In this document: positions 22,446 to 35,699 of the stretch, one piece after another | Position numbering within the stretch: position 1 is the stretch's first letter | How the letters are laid out: every line of letters begins with the position of its first letter | Origin: Megamerina dolium | Taxonomy: Eukaryota > Arthropoda > Insecta > Diptera > Megamerinidae | Assembly: GCA_963854835.1 (NCBI GenBank) | Contig: OY978526.1 | Span: 92,084,140 to 92,148,139 of the forward strand | Reading direction: 5' to 3' | Length of the DNA: 64,000 bases | Made by a program: the position numbers and the translations under genes | The notes under the pieces: model-generated | What the model was told of the DNA's origin: nothing | Database searches by the model: none | What the model saw: the letters and a program-made list of their open reading frames with translations, nothing else

Positions 22446-23189
22446 TTTAGAAAAACTTTTAATAAATGTCTTTATTTTATTACGACTAAATTTGCAACAG
22501 AGGATTCTTTCAGGCGGCGTGTTTTCTACTCCAATCGAATGGGAAAACGTGAGGATTTCCAATGGTGATGATTAATCCAATAATATTTGACAGTTCGTAT
22601 TCATTCAATGGTATGAAAGAGTACACTATATGTGCATTAGAAAGTCATATGAGTGTGTTCGCTGTAAATATGCTACACTATTGTTACCAGCGTTAACTAA
22701 GAGCCACACTTGATAGCAAAACCATGAGAGAATATAATATTTTCGAAATAATCGAAATTCATTAAATTCGAAATTCATTAAATTCGAAATTCCTTTTTTT
22801 CTACGATATTGGTATCAAAAGACAGATATTTTTATATTTTAATTATTTTTATAGATATATAATATATTAAATGAATTTTGAACTTTAAAATGTTATGAAT
22901 AAACATATAAATTTATTATAATAATTTTTTAAAAACTTTTTTTTTTTAAATCCACAATTAACATATGAAAATTTATGCATTATTATAAAGGTCATAGAAT
23001 TACCTTTACCATGGTACATAAAATATATTTTTAAAGAATTTGTATATATTATAAATATATTTTTTTATGATCATATTTTCGTTACAGAAATAAGTGCATA
23101 GAGGAGAGTATGATAGGCATAATCATGGTAGTAGACGTAGACAAAAGAATTAATCAAAAATTGAATAAAATAAAAATAAAAATAAATAA
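22446..23189. other. CCT7 5' flank; no gene further out
   Basis: The CCT7 transcription start is expected in 22446-22560. The minus strand has a GATTGG (inverted CCAAT-type) word near 22530 but no clear TATA. Beyond that the sequence is AT-rich with a TTCGAAATTCATTAAA tandem near 22750. Confidence 0.5.
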
Positions 23190-23225
23190 ATATGTGGCAC
23201 TTATAGGTCCCGTTGGGCCTATTAA
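23190..23225 (-). mobile_element. SINE tail-B fragment
   Basis: ATAAATATGTGGCACTTATAGG is the inverted type-B tail. Only ~35 bp survive. Confidence 0.45.
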
Positions 23226-23300
23226 ATGAACGAAATTAATCGATCCATAGTTTATCTTGAGATGTGTCAACGTTTATCGAATCGATAAAATTTTTAGATG

Positions 23301-23308
23301 TATCGATA
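23301..23308. promoter_or_regulatory. TATCGATA word (DRE-like) 0.86 kb upstream of CCT7
   Basis: TATCGATA matches the core of the DNA-replication-related element used by many fly housekeeping promoters. It lies among other TCGAT words in a repeat-like patch and is far from the start codon, so a role is doubtful. Confidence 0.15.
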
Positions 23309-23516
23309 TATAAATTAATTTTCGATGTATCGCTATTTATACTTGAGCGTACATGACATTCCTAATTCGGATTACGGAGTTTCTAAATTTTTAATTGTTT
23401 AAGGTCTCGGATTAGTTTTGAGGAATTTTCGTTAGATGGCGTAACTTGTACATTTGCTATGGGACCATACTGCAACTATATTCATTTCAAAGCGCATTTC
23501 AGGGATTTTTTTTAGT

Positions 23517-24260
23517 GTCCGTCATTTCGTAAAAGTGTAAACAACAAATTTTAATGAGATTCAAATATGTCGCCCTTTGAGTCAACAAAACAACATTGGC
23601 GGGAAGCTTGTATATCGATTAAAATGTGTGAGTACTGGTTCCGTCGTTTTAAAAGTGGTGATTTCGACAATGAGGACAAAGTGTGTTCTGGCGAAAGTTT
23701 GAAGATGAAGAATGGACGGCTTTATTAGGCGAAAATTCATGTCAAACGCTTAAAGAATTGGCAACATCATTAATGGATGACGAATCAACCGTTGCCATAC
23801 GTTTAAAATAAATGGGAATGATTTAAAAGCAAGGAAATTGGGTCCTATACGAATTGAAGTCGAAAGATGGTGAACGTCAATTTTTCACTTGCGAACAAGT
23901 GAAATGGAAAATGAAAGTGAAGTGAATGAAAAATGGATCCATTGCGATAACTCAAAGTGAAAAAATATGCCAAAAATAAGGACAACATCAACATTAAAGA
24001 CAAAGCGGAATATTAACGTGAACTAGGTGTTATTTATTATGAGCTGCTAAAATCGAATGAAGCCATAACCGGGGGCATTTATTGCATACGATTGATGTAA
24101 TTGAGCCGAGCATTGAACGAAAAGTGATCACAATTCATCGAATGGAATTATTCAACATGACAATGCTCGTATACATGTTGCTGAAGTCATTCAAACATAC
24201 TTAGGAATGCTGAAATGGAAAGTCCTACTCCACCACTCGACTTTTATAATTTTGGGGACT
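23517..24260 (+). mobile_element. Decayed mariner relic
   Basis: The frame starts MSPFESTKQHWREACISIKM and then jumps to CEYWFRRFKSGDFDNEDK, lacking ~25 residues of the usual helix-turn-helix. Later pieces include TLKELATSLMDDESTVAIRLK, QKQGNWVLYELKSKD, EKWIHCDN and, near the end, YLGMLKWKVLLHHS. Stops are frequent. It resembles the mauritiana/cecropia branch. Confidence 0.75.
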
Positions 24261-24424
24261 AAAAATGTAAATCGGGAAGAAAAATGGTAGAGGTCCTTGC
24301 ATACTTTATGGTACATATATATATTATTTTTTTTGTTGCACGCTGTAGTTTTAGCATCGAACTTTTCATTTCGTCCAATTAGGAAACTGTTCTTCGGTAT
24401 ACAAAAAATTCCTTACATTAATCT

Positions 24425-24492
24425 GTCTGTCATTTCGTAAAAATGAAAACAACAAATTTTAATGAGATTCAAACATGTTGACCTTTGAGCCA
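24425..24492 (+). repeat. Second copy of the 5' end of the 23517 mariner
   Basis: TCTGTCATTTCGTAAAAATG through CCTTTGAGCCAA repeats 23517-23587 in the same direction with few changes. It is either a truncated second insertion or part of a duplication. Confidence 0.75.
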
Positions 24493-24544
24493 AGTGTAAT
24501 TTTACGCCACTTAATTAAATTTTATTAAGGAAGATTCATCATTG

Positions 24545-24641
24545 GAGTTCAGAACTTTCTTCCCTGTTGTTGTTGTTGTTGTTGTTGTTCTGTTTTTCTC
24601 TCAATGAGAATCGAGAGAGCAACGAAAAATGTTCTGAACTC
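24545..24641. repeat. Hairpin-forming arms around a (GTT)n microsatellite
   Basis: GAGTTCAGAAC at 24545-24555 and its exact inverse GTTCTGAACTC at 24631-24641 flank (GTT)8 at 24566-24589 and a CTCTC/GAGAG inner stem. Confidence 0.5.
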
Positions 24642-26961
24642 TTTTGAGAAGATAACTTTTGGCTTATTATTTTCGTCTTTATTTATGTGAAATTAAAGAT
24701 ATTTTTAGAGCGCTGCACATTTTATTGTATTTCTGAAATAAAATGAAAGTCAAAATAAAATTATTTTTCATGTAATATAATATGCCAGTTCTTATCAGCA
24801 TTCTATATACAATCTGCATCAGATTTTTACCTACCATAAGTACTTCACTTTCATTACATAAATTTACTGGTAAATAGGGCATTCACATGGCAATCACAAA
24901 ATCATTCAGTTAATCGTTCGTTCCACTTGATTCCATTTTTGTAATTGAAAGAGTTTTCACACATGCTTAAACTTATATGGTGCACATATTTCATTTGCTT
25001 GCATTTCCAATCACAATCAATTAGTGACATAAAAATAACGACAACAACATAAATCTATTTAGAGTCGAAACAACAAAATTCTTCAGATGCAAACAATAGT
25101 TGTTGGATACTAAAATCCTACATTTGGAATGTTATCGAGAGCAAAACATCTAAATAATTTCCCCCTTCTCCACGATTTATAATTTGAAATAACATTCAAA
25201 TTACAAATTCGATATTCTTTTGTTTTGTTTTTTACATGAAATCGAAAGAAAATTTTTTTTTGCTGCACAACACGTCGTATGCGTAATGCTATTAATAGCG
25301 TGTGTTCAATCTGTCGCATTGCTATTAACGCACGTCGTTTGACTGTTGCATTTGTGTGCATTGCAGAGGTTCTCAACTTAAATTTCTATGCTATTACTAT
25401 TTTAGTTTCTACCAGTTTCACACAAATAATATTCAAATATGCATCTTGGCTACCAGCTTCTATATTTTCTTATGGTTAATTTTGTCATAATTTTATCACG
25501 ATGATAAGAGCAATCCAAATGTCATTGTTCTTGTATGATCTTTAATTTCGAACAATGCCTTAAAAACTGTGTTCAGAGCGGAGCAAAAAAATTCAAATAG
25601 ATACCTGTTCTATACATATTTTGTATTTTTAGATTTTATTTTATACCAAAAAAAAAAAAAGATTTAGAGTCGCTTACATATATGCTTAGAGCAGCCACTC
25701 ATTTTGTTATGGTTGTTGTCATTGTATTATTTCATTTTTTCCCATTGGATCGAGCGAGTGGCATTTTTTGCTTCAACAGTGTGCCCTTATGACTCGAACT
25801 GGGCAGTTCAGTGAACACTTACCAATAAACATATATATGCCTATATACGTTTATAGATATGCACGTGTAATACTGTACGAGAAATGCATACCAATATACG
25901 CGGGACTGGGTAATATATGAAAGAGCAAAAGTAAAAAAATTGGGTGCAAATTGAAGCGAAGTGTATTGGAATGTGTGTGTGTGTGCATCTAAAACCAAAT
26001 TCAAGGAAATATTTGAAATTGGAAATTTAGATAAGAATTTTTTTTTGTTCACATCAAATAGTTTTCAAGATTTTTAACGAAAATAATTAAAATCTTGCGA
26101 AAGCAATCGTATGCAGAGAAATAGGAAATTATTCGGAAATGTTAGCGTTAAACAACATGAACCGGCTATAAAATATTTACTCGAATCAAATGGTGTGGAA
26201 AAATATTCCTTCGAAGTTATATATGGAATTATCTATTCAAAAAAAGTGTGTGTACTATTTTCGTCCGTTATGGTTGTTGTCTTCACTAACTACGTTTTAA
26301 TTGTATAAATAATAGACGAGAGAGAAAAAAAGACTTGACTTACTTTTTATGTAAGTGATTTCGTAAAAAAAAATATCGAAATCAACGAAAATCGAAAGGA
26401 TATACAAATATATGTGTAGGTAAGTTAGTAAGCATTGCTTTTTTTGTTGTTGTGAACGTCGAAATAATGATTTAAAATAGACTCTTGATAAATTCTTTCG
26501 TAATCAATAAGCTTCAACTCTCACTTTCAAAGCATTAATATTTAACTTAATGACAAAATATATACGCATCGTTTATACACGAATCTTATAAAGTTGTGTG
26601 AGTATTAGTAGTCTTATTAATCACACGTGTTACCAGAGAAATATGAAATTCCACACAAAAACATATTTTCAAAATACTCGATTTTTAAGTATTCGAATAA
26701 ACGCAAATCTGCCTTTGTGTGCTTCTATATATATTTATTTTTAAATATTTTTTGTTTTATTTCAATTTTATTTTATGTTTGGAAAAAACATATTTATTTA
26801 ACCTATTTTTATACTTATTTATAAATTTTACTTTTCTTGGCAATAGTGTGAGGTAGTTTTTTCTTCTGTAATACATATGTAGTATATGGTAAAAGAAGGA
26901 AAATGTGACATAAAAAACTGAATATGAATATGAAGAGAAAAAACATATTGTATATGATTAT
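24642..26961. other. No gene seen: AT-rich intergenic or intronic sequence
   Basis: Contains (GT)n near 25974. The open frame at 26111-26308 has balanced codon use but no motif that I recognise. Confidence 0.5.
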
Positions 26962-27784
26962 TACGATGGTGGTCCCAGAACTACCCGACCTAATAAAGAA
27001 AACAACAAATGTGGAAAAATTTTTCTTTATTCCTCAACATAATCTCCTTTTAGCTCTATACACTTTTCCCAGCGATATTCTATAGTTTCGAAAATAATCC
27101 AAAGGAGCTAAATCTGGCGAATAAGGTGCGTGCTGAAGCAATTCGAGCTTTAACTCATTGATTTTTACCATCGCAATAGCAGAAGTGTGAACTGGTGCAT
27201 TGTCTTGATGAAACAACACTTTCGCCAAATGCGGCCTTTTTCTTTAATATCATCACTTAAACGCTGCAACAAATTAGCATAATACTCGCAGTTGAATGTT
27301 TTTTCTTTTTGAAGACAATCAATAAAAATTATCCCACGTGCATTCCAAAAACAGACGCCTGCATATGGAACTGTCTTCGCCTTCTTTAGACACGATTCTC
27401 CCCTTTCCGTCCACTGTTTTGACTGCTGCTTTGTCTCAAGTGTGAAGTGGTTTTGTTCTATTGTGAGCAAACGCGGCACCCATCTCTCACACAGCTCTTT
27501 CATCTCCAAATTCTTGGTCAATATACGATGTATAGCACTTTTTGAAATGCCTGTAATTTTACCTAGCTCACGCACCTTCAGCCGTCGATCATCCAATACC
27601 ATTCTGTGGATTTTCTTAACCGTGACCAATTTTTTCCATGTTTACAAATTCATCAAGGTCGTTAACTTTCGATGGCTCCTAAAATATACCACACAACGTG
27701 GCGCCTTCAAACTTAAAACATATGTTTTTGTTTCAGACTACTGCCGCCATCTATATGTCAGGTAGTTTTGGGACCGCCCCCGTA
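26962..27784 (-). mobile_element. Mariner family A, internal-deletion copy 2 (~823 bp)
   Basis: TACGATGGTGGTCCCAGAAC and GTTTTGGGACCGCCCCCGTA are the ends. The minus-strand transposase has lost ~55 N-terminal codons and the segment with the first Asp. It keeps ITGISKSAIHRIL, a damaged second Asp motif, and APYSPDLAPLDY (the usual PSDY is PLDY). Confidence 0.9.
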
Positions 27785-28309
27785 GGTACATTATTATTAC
27801 AAATGAAGGCGCTGCAGACAAAAGGTGATCAATATAAATTAAAAAATTTTACAAAATAATGTTTTATGTTGGGAAACATAAAAATTACAATTAGTACTGT
27901 AGAGATACATGTTGAAGACTCAAAATTATTGCTCCGATTTTTGTTTTCAAAATTAATTAAAGATATTTGTTTATATAATGCCATAGTAATTTATAAGTAA
28001 GTAAGTAAGTAAGTTTCATAATTGTGCTCTCAACGAGATACAACTTTTTTGAAACCATGTCTTTTCTCTCTGGGCTCTTTAGTATATTCTTCCGCTGATG
28101 ATGATGAGTTGTTTGTTTTAGTCAGTACTGCTGGCTAACTTATCTCTTTCAAATGACTCACATTTGGGTGAAACCTCTTTCGATAACTAAACTTACGTCC
28201 GGTATATATGTTGATGATAATTTGCTTGTGATTGTACTTCTCTTTACCAGAACTGTTGTTAATGTGGTTGAATCCTATGTTGTAAAAAATAATCCCACCA
28301 ATTACTGTT
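27785..28309. other. No gene seen; (TAAG)n microsatellite at 27993-28014
   Basis: AT-rich spacer. Sequence from ~28100 may be further remains of the adjoining retroelement. Confidence 0.4.
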
Positions 28310-28545
28310 CGCGTTTTGAGATATAGTCAGTATTTTCAATGTACTGCCGATTCTTCGATTTTGAATTCGTTACTGAAAAATTGCGGTTCACTGTCAGCGG
28401 TAATGGAAAATGGAAATCCAGATTGATTGAAAATTATTTGTAATCTCTTGATTGTTGGAGTAGAATCATTTTTCCATTACTTTAATCTCAATATACCGGT
28501 TGTAAACCGTGTCATATGACGCACTTAGCCCATTTATGGCACGTT
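28310..28545 (-). pseudogene. LTR-retrotransposon integrase fragment (gypsy type)
   Basis: The minus strand, with one frame change, reads NRYIEIKVMEK and then IIFNQSGFPFSITADSEPQF, which correspond to the first two catalytic regions of a gypsy-type integrase core (DYYSRYIE..., TADNGPQF). The third catalytic residue, both LTRs and all other domains are absent. It is short, damaged and non-functional. Confidence 0.5.
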
Positions 28546-28639
28546 GTGATACCACGGGAACAAGTCTTTATCCTACTGGGTCCTCCTTAAATCATCCTGA
28601 CGATTTTAAAACGATATTTTCTTTGTTAATGTTATGTTA

Positions 28640-29150
28640 GAAATTTGGGTAATGCTGTCAAGAGAGTCGATTCCGAGCGTATTAAACCTTCTCCTACACA
28701 GAGCCAAGCATTCGCACAGAAGATGCTCTATGGTTTCTTCCTCTTGTTCCTCTTGACAGCTACTACAATAATCATAGTGCGGTGCCCTTAGTTTACTAGG
28801 GTACCTTCCAATAAAGTAATGTCCTGTTAGAACTTCGTTTGTTCTTCTAGTATCCAGTCTATTGAATTTTACCAGTAGCTTAGTCCGATATGAGCTCCAT
28901 TTAGGCCAAGTTAGCCTACTGATTAGACAGGTTGACGTCTGTCACCAACGTGAGTTAGCAACACCTATACCTATACCTATACCTATCTATTTATAATTTG
29001 CAAGTTGACAACGACATCGGGACCGAGACGCTATCAGGGTGGAGTGGTAAAATTTTGACCTGCCTATTTAATTCATCCGCCCTGCAATTACCCTGTAGTA
29101 GTGGACCATATGAAATTGTGGCCTGATGGTAATGGTCCCAGAAAGTTTAT
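28640..29150 (-). pseudogene. Non-LTR retrotransposon ORF2 C-terminal fragment
   Basis: The minus strand shows GNCRADELNRQVKILPLHPD, the end of an RNase H domain with its conserved Asp, then SYRTKLLVKFNRLDTRR, LTGHYFIGRYPSKL and a zinc-knuckle-like CSSCQEEQEEETIEHLLCEC. At least one frameshift and an ACCTAT expansion break it. It is 5'-truncated, as LINE insertions usually are. Confidence 0.75.
28963..28986. repeat. (ACCTAT)4 tandem repeat inside the LINE fragment
   Basis: Four exact hexamers, followed by partial ones. They interrupt the retrotransposon frame, so they expanded after insertion. Confidence 0.8.
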
Positions 29151-30770
29151 TGCCTGATCTTGCCTTTATTTGATTAAATCAAGAGGTGGCCGTGATGATA
29201 CCGACATTCATCCATAACACTTTTTTATATGTTGCTCTTCATGCTGATGAATTTTGGACCACCACACCTGTGATCACAAGCGCCTCTTATCACCATCATA
29301 CCACGATGACCTACATAATCCAATTCGATTTACAAAAAATAACGTGTTTTGAAAAAAGAAACAATAAGTAGGGCATATGTGTTTGTATGCTTTGCCTTTC
29401 ATTACGTTAAGGATTACGAACTTTTTAGACCCATCTTGGACAAATTCTGATTTAAAAATTCTATTCTTAATTCTAATTCTATTTTGGATAAAAATTCAGC
29501 AGTTATTTTCAAAAGTTTAATTGAATTTTTCCTTATATGATATTAACTGAATGCCTAAAACTATGCTGCAATTTTATATAAATAATAACTTTTAAGTTTT
29601 TTGATTTGTTGTGTTAGAATTGCAATTTCCTTAATGATATATATTACAAAAGTAGCTGTAAATTTTGAGCTACGAAGCCCATAAATAGAGGGGTATTATT
29701 GTTAGAGTTGGAACTGGAAAAATGGTTTAGTACTTGTAAAGTTCTCACAGTGCGAACACATGCAATTTCCAACGAGAGCAATCGAGCCAAAAACTGAAAT
29801 GATGATGTACTATGATTTAATAAAGTCAAGTGGCTAGTAGCTATTAGTATTTGTTCTTTCTTTTTTGGTCTAGAGCAAAAAATCGATTAGGACCTACCAT
29901 CCATTTTTCCTATGTGCTGTTTATAGTAATTCCTTTACAAAAAACATCAAGGCACCTAACTTTCGTATTTAATTTAAGAAATTTAACTTTTTCGAGACAT
30001 TGCTCTGTGAACACCGTTATCGTTAAATTGTCCAAAAACATTTTGCTACTGGCTAACCATACCATACCCGATACGTATTTTCAGTCATTTTCGATTATAA
30101 TGGCGAAATGGCGTAATTAATGAACGAATTATTCGATGGGTTGAACTCATGTGACATCACCTTTTCTGAGTTGTGTCACTTAATTTACCAACAAGTATTC
30201 GCCGGTTAAAATAACATACATTTTATTTTTCTTACGCTGCATTGACCGCACAAATAGCTCACATATTATCCAAATGCTTAAATTAGTCGGTGATAGCTAG
30301 TTTTCACGAATTTGCAGTGAAAAATCGAAAGGGGAAACATTGTGTAAGCGAGAGAAATTTTAAAATCAGCCGAGAGGTTACTTATTTACTTTATAAATTG
30401 CATTGCTCTTTTAACAATTTGTGTCTTCTTTTTTGTTTCCCTTTGATATGAGTGAAATTTCATAAAAAACAAGTAATTCGTTTTCTATGTTTTATTGTAA
30501 TTCATTTTCTTTTTCTTTCTTTGTTTTGGTCTTTATCGCTTTTTTTGCATTAACGCGTGGTTGTCGAAAAAAAGCTTTGAACTCGTAATCAAAATTAAGC
30601 ACTATACCAAGCAACCCCACGTCATTTTCGTACAGTAGTGTAAAAAATATATGACAAAAACGTTTGAACATACACATGGGTCTGCACCCTATCAATAAAA
30701 AATATGAAAATGAATGAATAACACATACGAGTATTAATCAACTCACTTACACCACGTGGCGGTCATATTA
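29151..30770. other. No gene seen; small SINE core fragment near 30150-30205
   Basis: GTGACATCACCTTTTCTGAG and CGCCGGTTAAAATAAC are decayed SINE core words on the minus strand. The open frame at 29851-30120 shows no recognisable domain. Confidence 0.45.
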
Positions 30771-32068
30771 TACGAGGGCGGAACCAGAACTACCCGACCT
30801 GACATAGAGATGGCGGCGGTAATTTAAAAAAAATTATTTTGTTGAAAAGTGGCAACCTTATAAAACATATGTTTTAAGTTTCAAGGCGCTACGTTGTTTA
30901 ATATTTTTTTCGGAACCATCGAAAGTTAACGACCTCAGTGAATTTGTAAACATGGAAAAAATTGGTGACCGTTATGTAATTCAATACTTTCATTTGAAAG
31001 GTCTCAGTCCAACGACTATTAAAGCCGAACTAGATACTACTCTGTGGGAGTCTGCTCCTTCGTTTACGGCCATAAAATATTGGGTGGCAAAGTTTAAACG
31101 AGGTCGTACGAGCTGCCAAGACGAACATCGTAGTGGTCGACCAATTGAGGTGGCCACGCCAGAAACGATTAAGAAAATCCACAAAATGGTATTGGATGAT
31201 CGCCGGCTGAAGGTGCGTCGTGAACTAGGTGAAATTACAGGCATTTCAAAAAGTGCTATACATCGTATATTGACCGAAAATTTGGAGATGAAAAAACTGT
31301 GAGCAAGATGGGTGCCGCGTTTGCTCACAATAGAACAAAAATAACGTCGTGAAGATGTTTCTATAGAGTGTTTGGCGATGTTTCACAGTAATAAAACCGA
31401 GTTTTTGCGTCGATTCGTAACCATGGATGAGACATGGGTTCACCACTTCACACCTGAGACAAAGGAGCAGTCAAAACAGTGGACTGAAAGGGGAGAATCG
31501 TGTCCAAAGAAGGCGAAGACAGTTGTGTCTGCTGGTAAGGTTATGGCGTCTGTTTTTTTTGGGATGCACGTGGGATAATTTTTATTGATTATCTTCAAAA
31601 AGGAAAACCAATCAATGGCGAGTATTATGCTAATTTGTTGCAGCGTTTAACTGATGAAATTAAAGAAAAAAGGCCGCATTTGGCGAAAAAGAAAGTGTTG
31701 TTTCGTCAAGACAATGCACCAGTTCACACATCCGCTATTGTGATGGCTAAAATCAATGAGTTAAAGCTCGAATTGCTTCAGCACGCACCTTATTCGCCAG
31801 ATTTAGCTCCTTCGGATTATTTTCTATTTTCAAATTTGAAAAAATGGCTTGGTGGTAGAAGATTTGCAAACAATGAAGATGTAGAGTCTTCGGTAGATGG
31901 CTATTTTAATGAGCTAGACATTTCAAAATATAAACAGGATATCGAAGTTATAGAATATCGCTGAGAAAAGTGTATAGAGTTAAAAGATTATGTTCAGAAA
32001 TAAAGAATAATGTTCCCAAATTTGTTGTTTTCTTTCTTAGGTCGGGTAGTTCTGGGACCGCCCCCGTA
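30771..32068 (+). mobile_element. Mariner family A, near full-length copy (1298 bp), inactive
   Basis: Inverted ends TACGAGGGCGGAACCAGAAC and GTTCTGGGACCGCCCCCGTA with TA at each edge. The transposase starts at 30952 (MEKIGDRYVIQYFHLKG) and keeps two helix-turn-helix parts, the linker RWVPRLLT, and all three catalytic regions: TMDETWVHHF, RQDNAPVHT and [13 protein letters not shown], with 34 residues between the last two Asp, the DD34D spacing of true mariners. It is dead: stops at 31300 and 31342, a frameshift in the T-run near 31553, and a late stop at 31963. This is the only copy in the window retaining the whole coding region. Confidence 0.93.
30952..31966 (+). pseudogene. Mariner family A transposase, broken
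   Basis: This is the reading frame of the near full-length copy, about 340 codons if uninterrupted. DNA-binding residues 1-115 are open (30952-31302), the segment with the first catalytic Asp is at 31372-31578, and the segment with the second and third is at 31635-31964 in another frame. Mariner transposase cuts and joins DNA at TA sites as a dimer; this one cannot be made as one protein. Confidence 0.9.
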
Positions 32069-34111
32069 TGTACAACCTCATTGCAATGTACGTTTTTTAA
32101 CAAATTCTCTGCAAAAAAAACATCAAATCACAGTGAAAAATTATCTTTACAAATTTTTCATAAAATACTTGCTCTGCACTGTAATTGAAATAAACAAAAT
32201 GAATGAAATAGAAAAAAAAAAAACAAAAGAAAAAAAAAAATTATTCACACAAAAGCTTTCTTATTATTGATATTGTTTTGGCTTTTTTCGCATGTGTCAC
32301 TTGCGTGTATAGTATATGGTGAGGCGATTTAATATAATTTAATTGCAACAACTACATTCAATATAGTGTAGTTTAAAAAAAAGCTTAATGCGTCAATTTA
32401 GTCAATCGGTGTCCGACCGAAACGAAAGATCTTTCAACTTTAGATAGATAGAAGGGAAGAAAAATTCCATACGGCGAATTTTTTATTATTTAAATTACTT
32501 ACAGAAATAAAATTTTCAAATTTTCGTATACATAACGAATTTAACGAATTTTTTAAAAGAATATATTGTGTAAACATATAGTACATACATACAGAGAGAA
32601 AGAGAGAGAAAATAAAAATTAATCTCACCACGTTTTATTTGATGGGAAAACAAAAAAGAGTAACTGCTAACGATAACGACAAATCGAAACGAAACTAACG
32701 GTATTTTTTTGCATATCAACATTGAATTGAATTAAAAGAGTGCAATTTTAACGCTAAATTAATAATAACATTTGTAAAAAAAGAAGGAAGGAAGTGAATT
32801 TTAACTACACTGCTATAAAAATTATTAAAATATTTTTGCCACATTAAATAACCTTGAAAACTATTGTTTTGACGTTTATATGTAAAATACAGAATAAAAA
32901 AAGTACTTCAACTGCACCAGAAAATTATTAAAAATAAATACTGACGTCACTTCCTTTGATTTGAATCATCCTACAAATTATGATTATAGAGCACATATGT
33001 ATAAACAGAACACCACATTGATATTTACTAAACGTTAGATTAATATAATTGTCGTATACGCGAATGAATAAGGATTTATATACATGCATATATGTACATA
33101 TATACGTACACATGTATACACAATACACAGTACAAGTGCCTTTTATTGAGACTGGATTGCATCGGATTGGATTGGATTGGATTATGCCAGAGCATCCACA
33201 TTGGAGAATATATGGAATTAATACTTAAGGATTCAAATAGTTTTGGTGCGTATTTTGTGCTTTATTGTAAACTACTATATATATGGAAATATCTAATTTT
33301 ATTTGAATATTTTACATAAGAAAACTTTAAGTAATAGTTCAGTGGATGAATTCTGATATTGAAAATTTTTGCTTCTTTTTGGAATATGTTTTTCCATGTA
33401 GTCTTTAATCGCAGAACAAAGTAGATCGATATGTGATTAAATAAATATGTCTCTTTTATTATTATAAAAGTTTAACACGCACAATAACCAGACTGAAAGC
33501 AGGGTACGCTAAGAGGATCTTTGGTCCTCTCCTCTCAATGAGCTCAAGATCACCAAGATCATCGATAATCGAGCTGAGAGCTCTTTAAAGCTATTGATGT
33601 ACTCTTCCATTGTAGAATTTAATTGTAGAATTTTTTCAAACTCAACTCTTTATAAAAAGAACTAATCGTCTGATCTATCTTTTATGTAAAATTTTCTGAA
33701 TTCATAATCTGTAGTAAAAACATAGGATATGTTTTTGCAGAAAGAGAGAACAATCACGCGGCAATACTACAGCGAATTATTTGGACCAGACTATTCGTAC
33801 ACAATTGCAGCAGTCAAATATGGTTTTTGAATTTAGGAAATTAGGAATATAAATGGTTTTTTGAGCTAAAATTAGAAAGTCACCATTGACTGACACTATT
33901 GTCTTAAACTCATTTCATAAATTTAAGAAATTGTCTTCAAATTATTAATGAGAACTAGGAAAAAAATAAATAATAATTTATGTCAAGGCAGCTGCTCGCT
34001 TAGTCAATAAGTTTTTGAAGGAAAAGTGTGGCAAATGTATGAAGTCAAGTAATGATTCAAAATGACTATGCATCTACCGCTCATTTCCGGCAATAATGAT
34101 ATACAGGGTCG
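32069..34111. other. No gene seen; (ATTGG)n at 33164-33183
   Basis: AT-rich, with GAGCTC words near 33540-33590 forming small stems. Nothing coding recognised. Confidence 0.5.
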
Positions 34112-34113
34112 AG

Positions 34114-35148
34114 CACTCGAAGTGTAACCAACTTCAGAGCGCTCGCGCAGCTGACACACGGGCATCAGCTGTCTAAAAATTTGCTAAATGACAGTTTGGA
34201 GTATTGATTACAAGCGCAAAAAAGTATTTGATGGATTTCAAACGTAATAGTGTGGTTGCTTTATATTTAGCTGGAAAATCACAACCAGCGATTGTTCGTT
34301 AGCTAAAACACCTTAAAGTGAATAAAGTTTTTGTTTATCGCACAATAACTCGTTACAATAATACTGGTAGCATCAAAAGACGTCATGGAGGTGGTCATCA
34401 AAAGACTGCAACGTGAGATGGTTCAAAAAGTGAAGAAGCGATTTGAGCGAAATCCCCGACGAAGTGCTAATCAAATGGCAAAGAACTAAAAATATCCGAC
34501 CGTAGCATCCGCCGCATACTAAAAAATGATCTGAAGGTCAAGCCTTACAAGATCCAAAAGCCGCATGATCTCACACCGAAACAGCAATAAGTTAGACTTG
34601 AGAGAGCGAACGAGTTGCTTAGCTTGGCCGAAAGCGCTCAATTTCCGAACATTGTGTTTTCTGACGAGAAAATTTGTCCAATTGTGCAATTCGTAAACTC
34701 TCAAAACTTGACCAATCATTCATACTAGAATTTCAGTCATCGATTGGCCACCAGGAGGCAGCACAAGAATGGCTGAAAACAACGTTCCGAACTTCACAAC
34801 GTCCATACAATGGCTCTCGAATTCACCAGACGCGAATCCAATGGATTATTCTCTTTAGGCAATTTTGGAGAGCAAGGTACGAACTAAAAGATACACCAGT
34901 TTCGTGGCGCTGAAAAGAGTGATTGTCCACGAGTGGGCCTAAATACCTGCAAGTCACATTCGGGCAGCTTGCGATTCGTTTTTTGACCGTCTCAAGGCCA
35001 TAGTCAAGTGGTCATATCGAGCAAAAGTGAATTAATTCTGAATTTTGTATTATTTTTACACATTTTGTACTTTGAATTGAGTAAAAGTAATTTTCCAAAC
35101 TGAATTTATGGCCTTTGTAATTGGTTACACTTCGAGTGCCGGACCCTG
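34114..35148 (+). mobile_element. Tc1/mariner element, 1035 bp, internally deleted
   Basis: The ends CAGGGTCGAGCACTCGAAGT and, inverted, CAGGGTCCGGCACTCGAAGT are ~28-bp terminal repeats with TA on both sides (34112-34113, 35149-35150). Inside, MDFKRNSVVALYLAGKSQPA starts a transposase that goes on to KVNKVFVYRTITRYN, SDRSIRRILKNDLKVKPY and NIVFSDEKI, then jumps to HQEAAQEWLK, SPDANPMDYSL and KAIVKW. The middle catalytic region is gone and several frameshifts are present. Confidence 0.85.
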
Positions 35149-35699
35149 TATATCTCTAAATTCGAGATTTTGGAATTGTACACACCATTATATCCCAAAG
35201 ATATTAATGTAACTTATATCCTTAAGTTGATGTATACCATGACAAGATGTGTTGTTTTGTACTAAAAAATTAATCAAATGAATTGCTAAGAATTTGCGTT
35301 GAAGTAATGTCATATTTCGTGGTATGCCTGTATGTGTTGCATAACATTGTTTTCTAAAAAATTAATTTCGTTTTGAAATATTTTGTGTCAATAGCGGCGT
35401 AGTCACTTAAATGAACAATATATTTCTGCATTATAACGCCACTAACGATCCAAGAAATATCGATGAATAGCATAACAAATTGCATAAGTCGAACTTTGTG
35501 TTATACATATATTTAAGTATTTTAGTCATATTGGAACATTAACACTAATTGCTCATAAATTTTATTTTTGAGTGATGTCACTATTGTAGGAATTGAACGT
35601 AATGTGAAATTGCTTTTTAGAAAATATATATGTATTTACAAAACAAATGTATGTACAAGAGTTAGTCGGCAACGATTGAGGAAAATTGCAAGTCATAAT
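35149..35699. other. No gene seen
   Basis: AT-rich spacer without recognised features. Confidence 0.5.
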
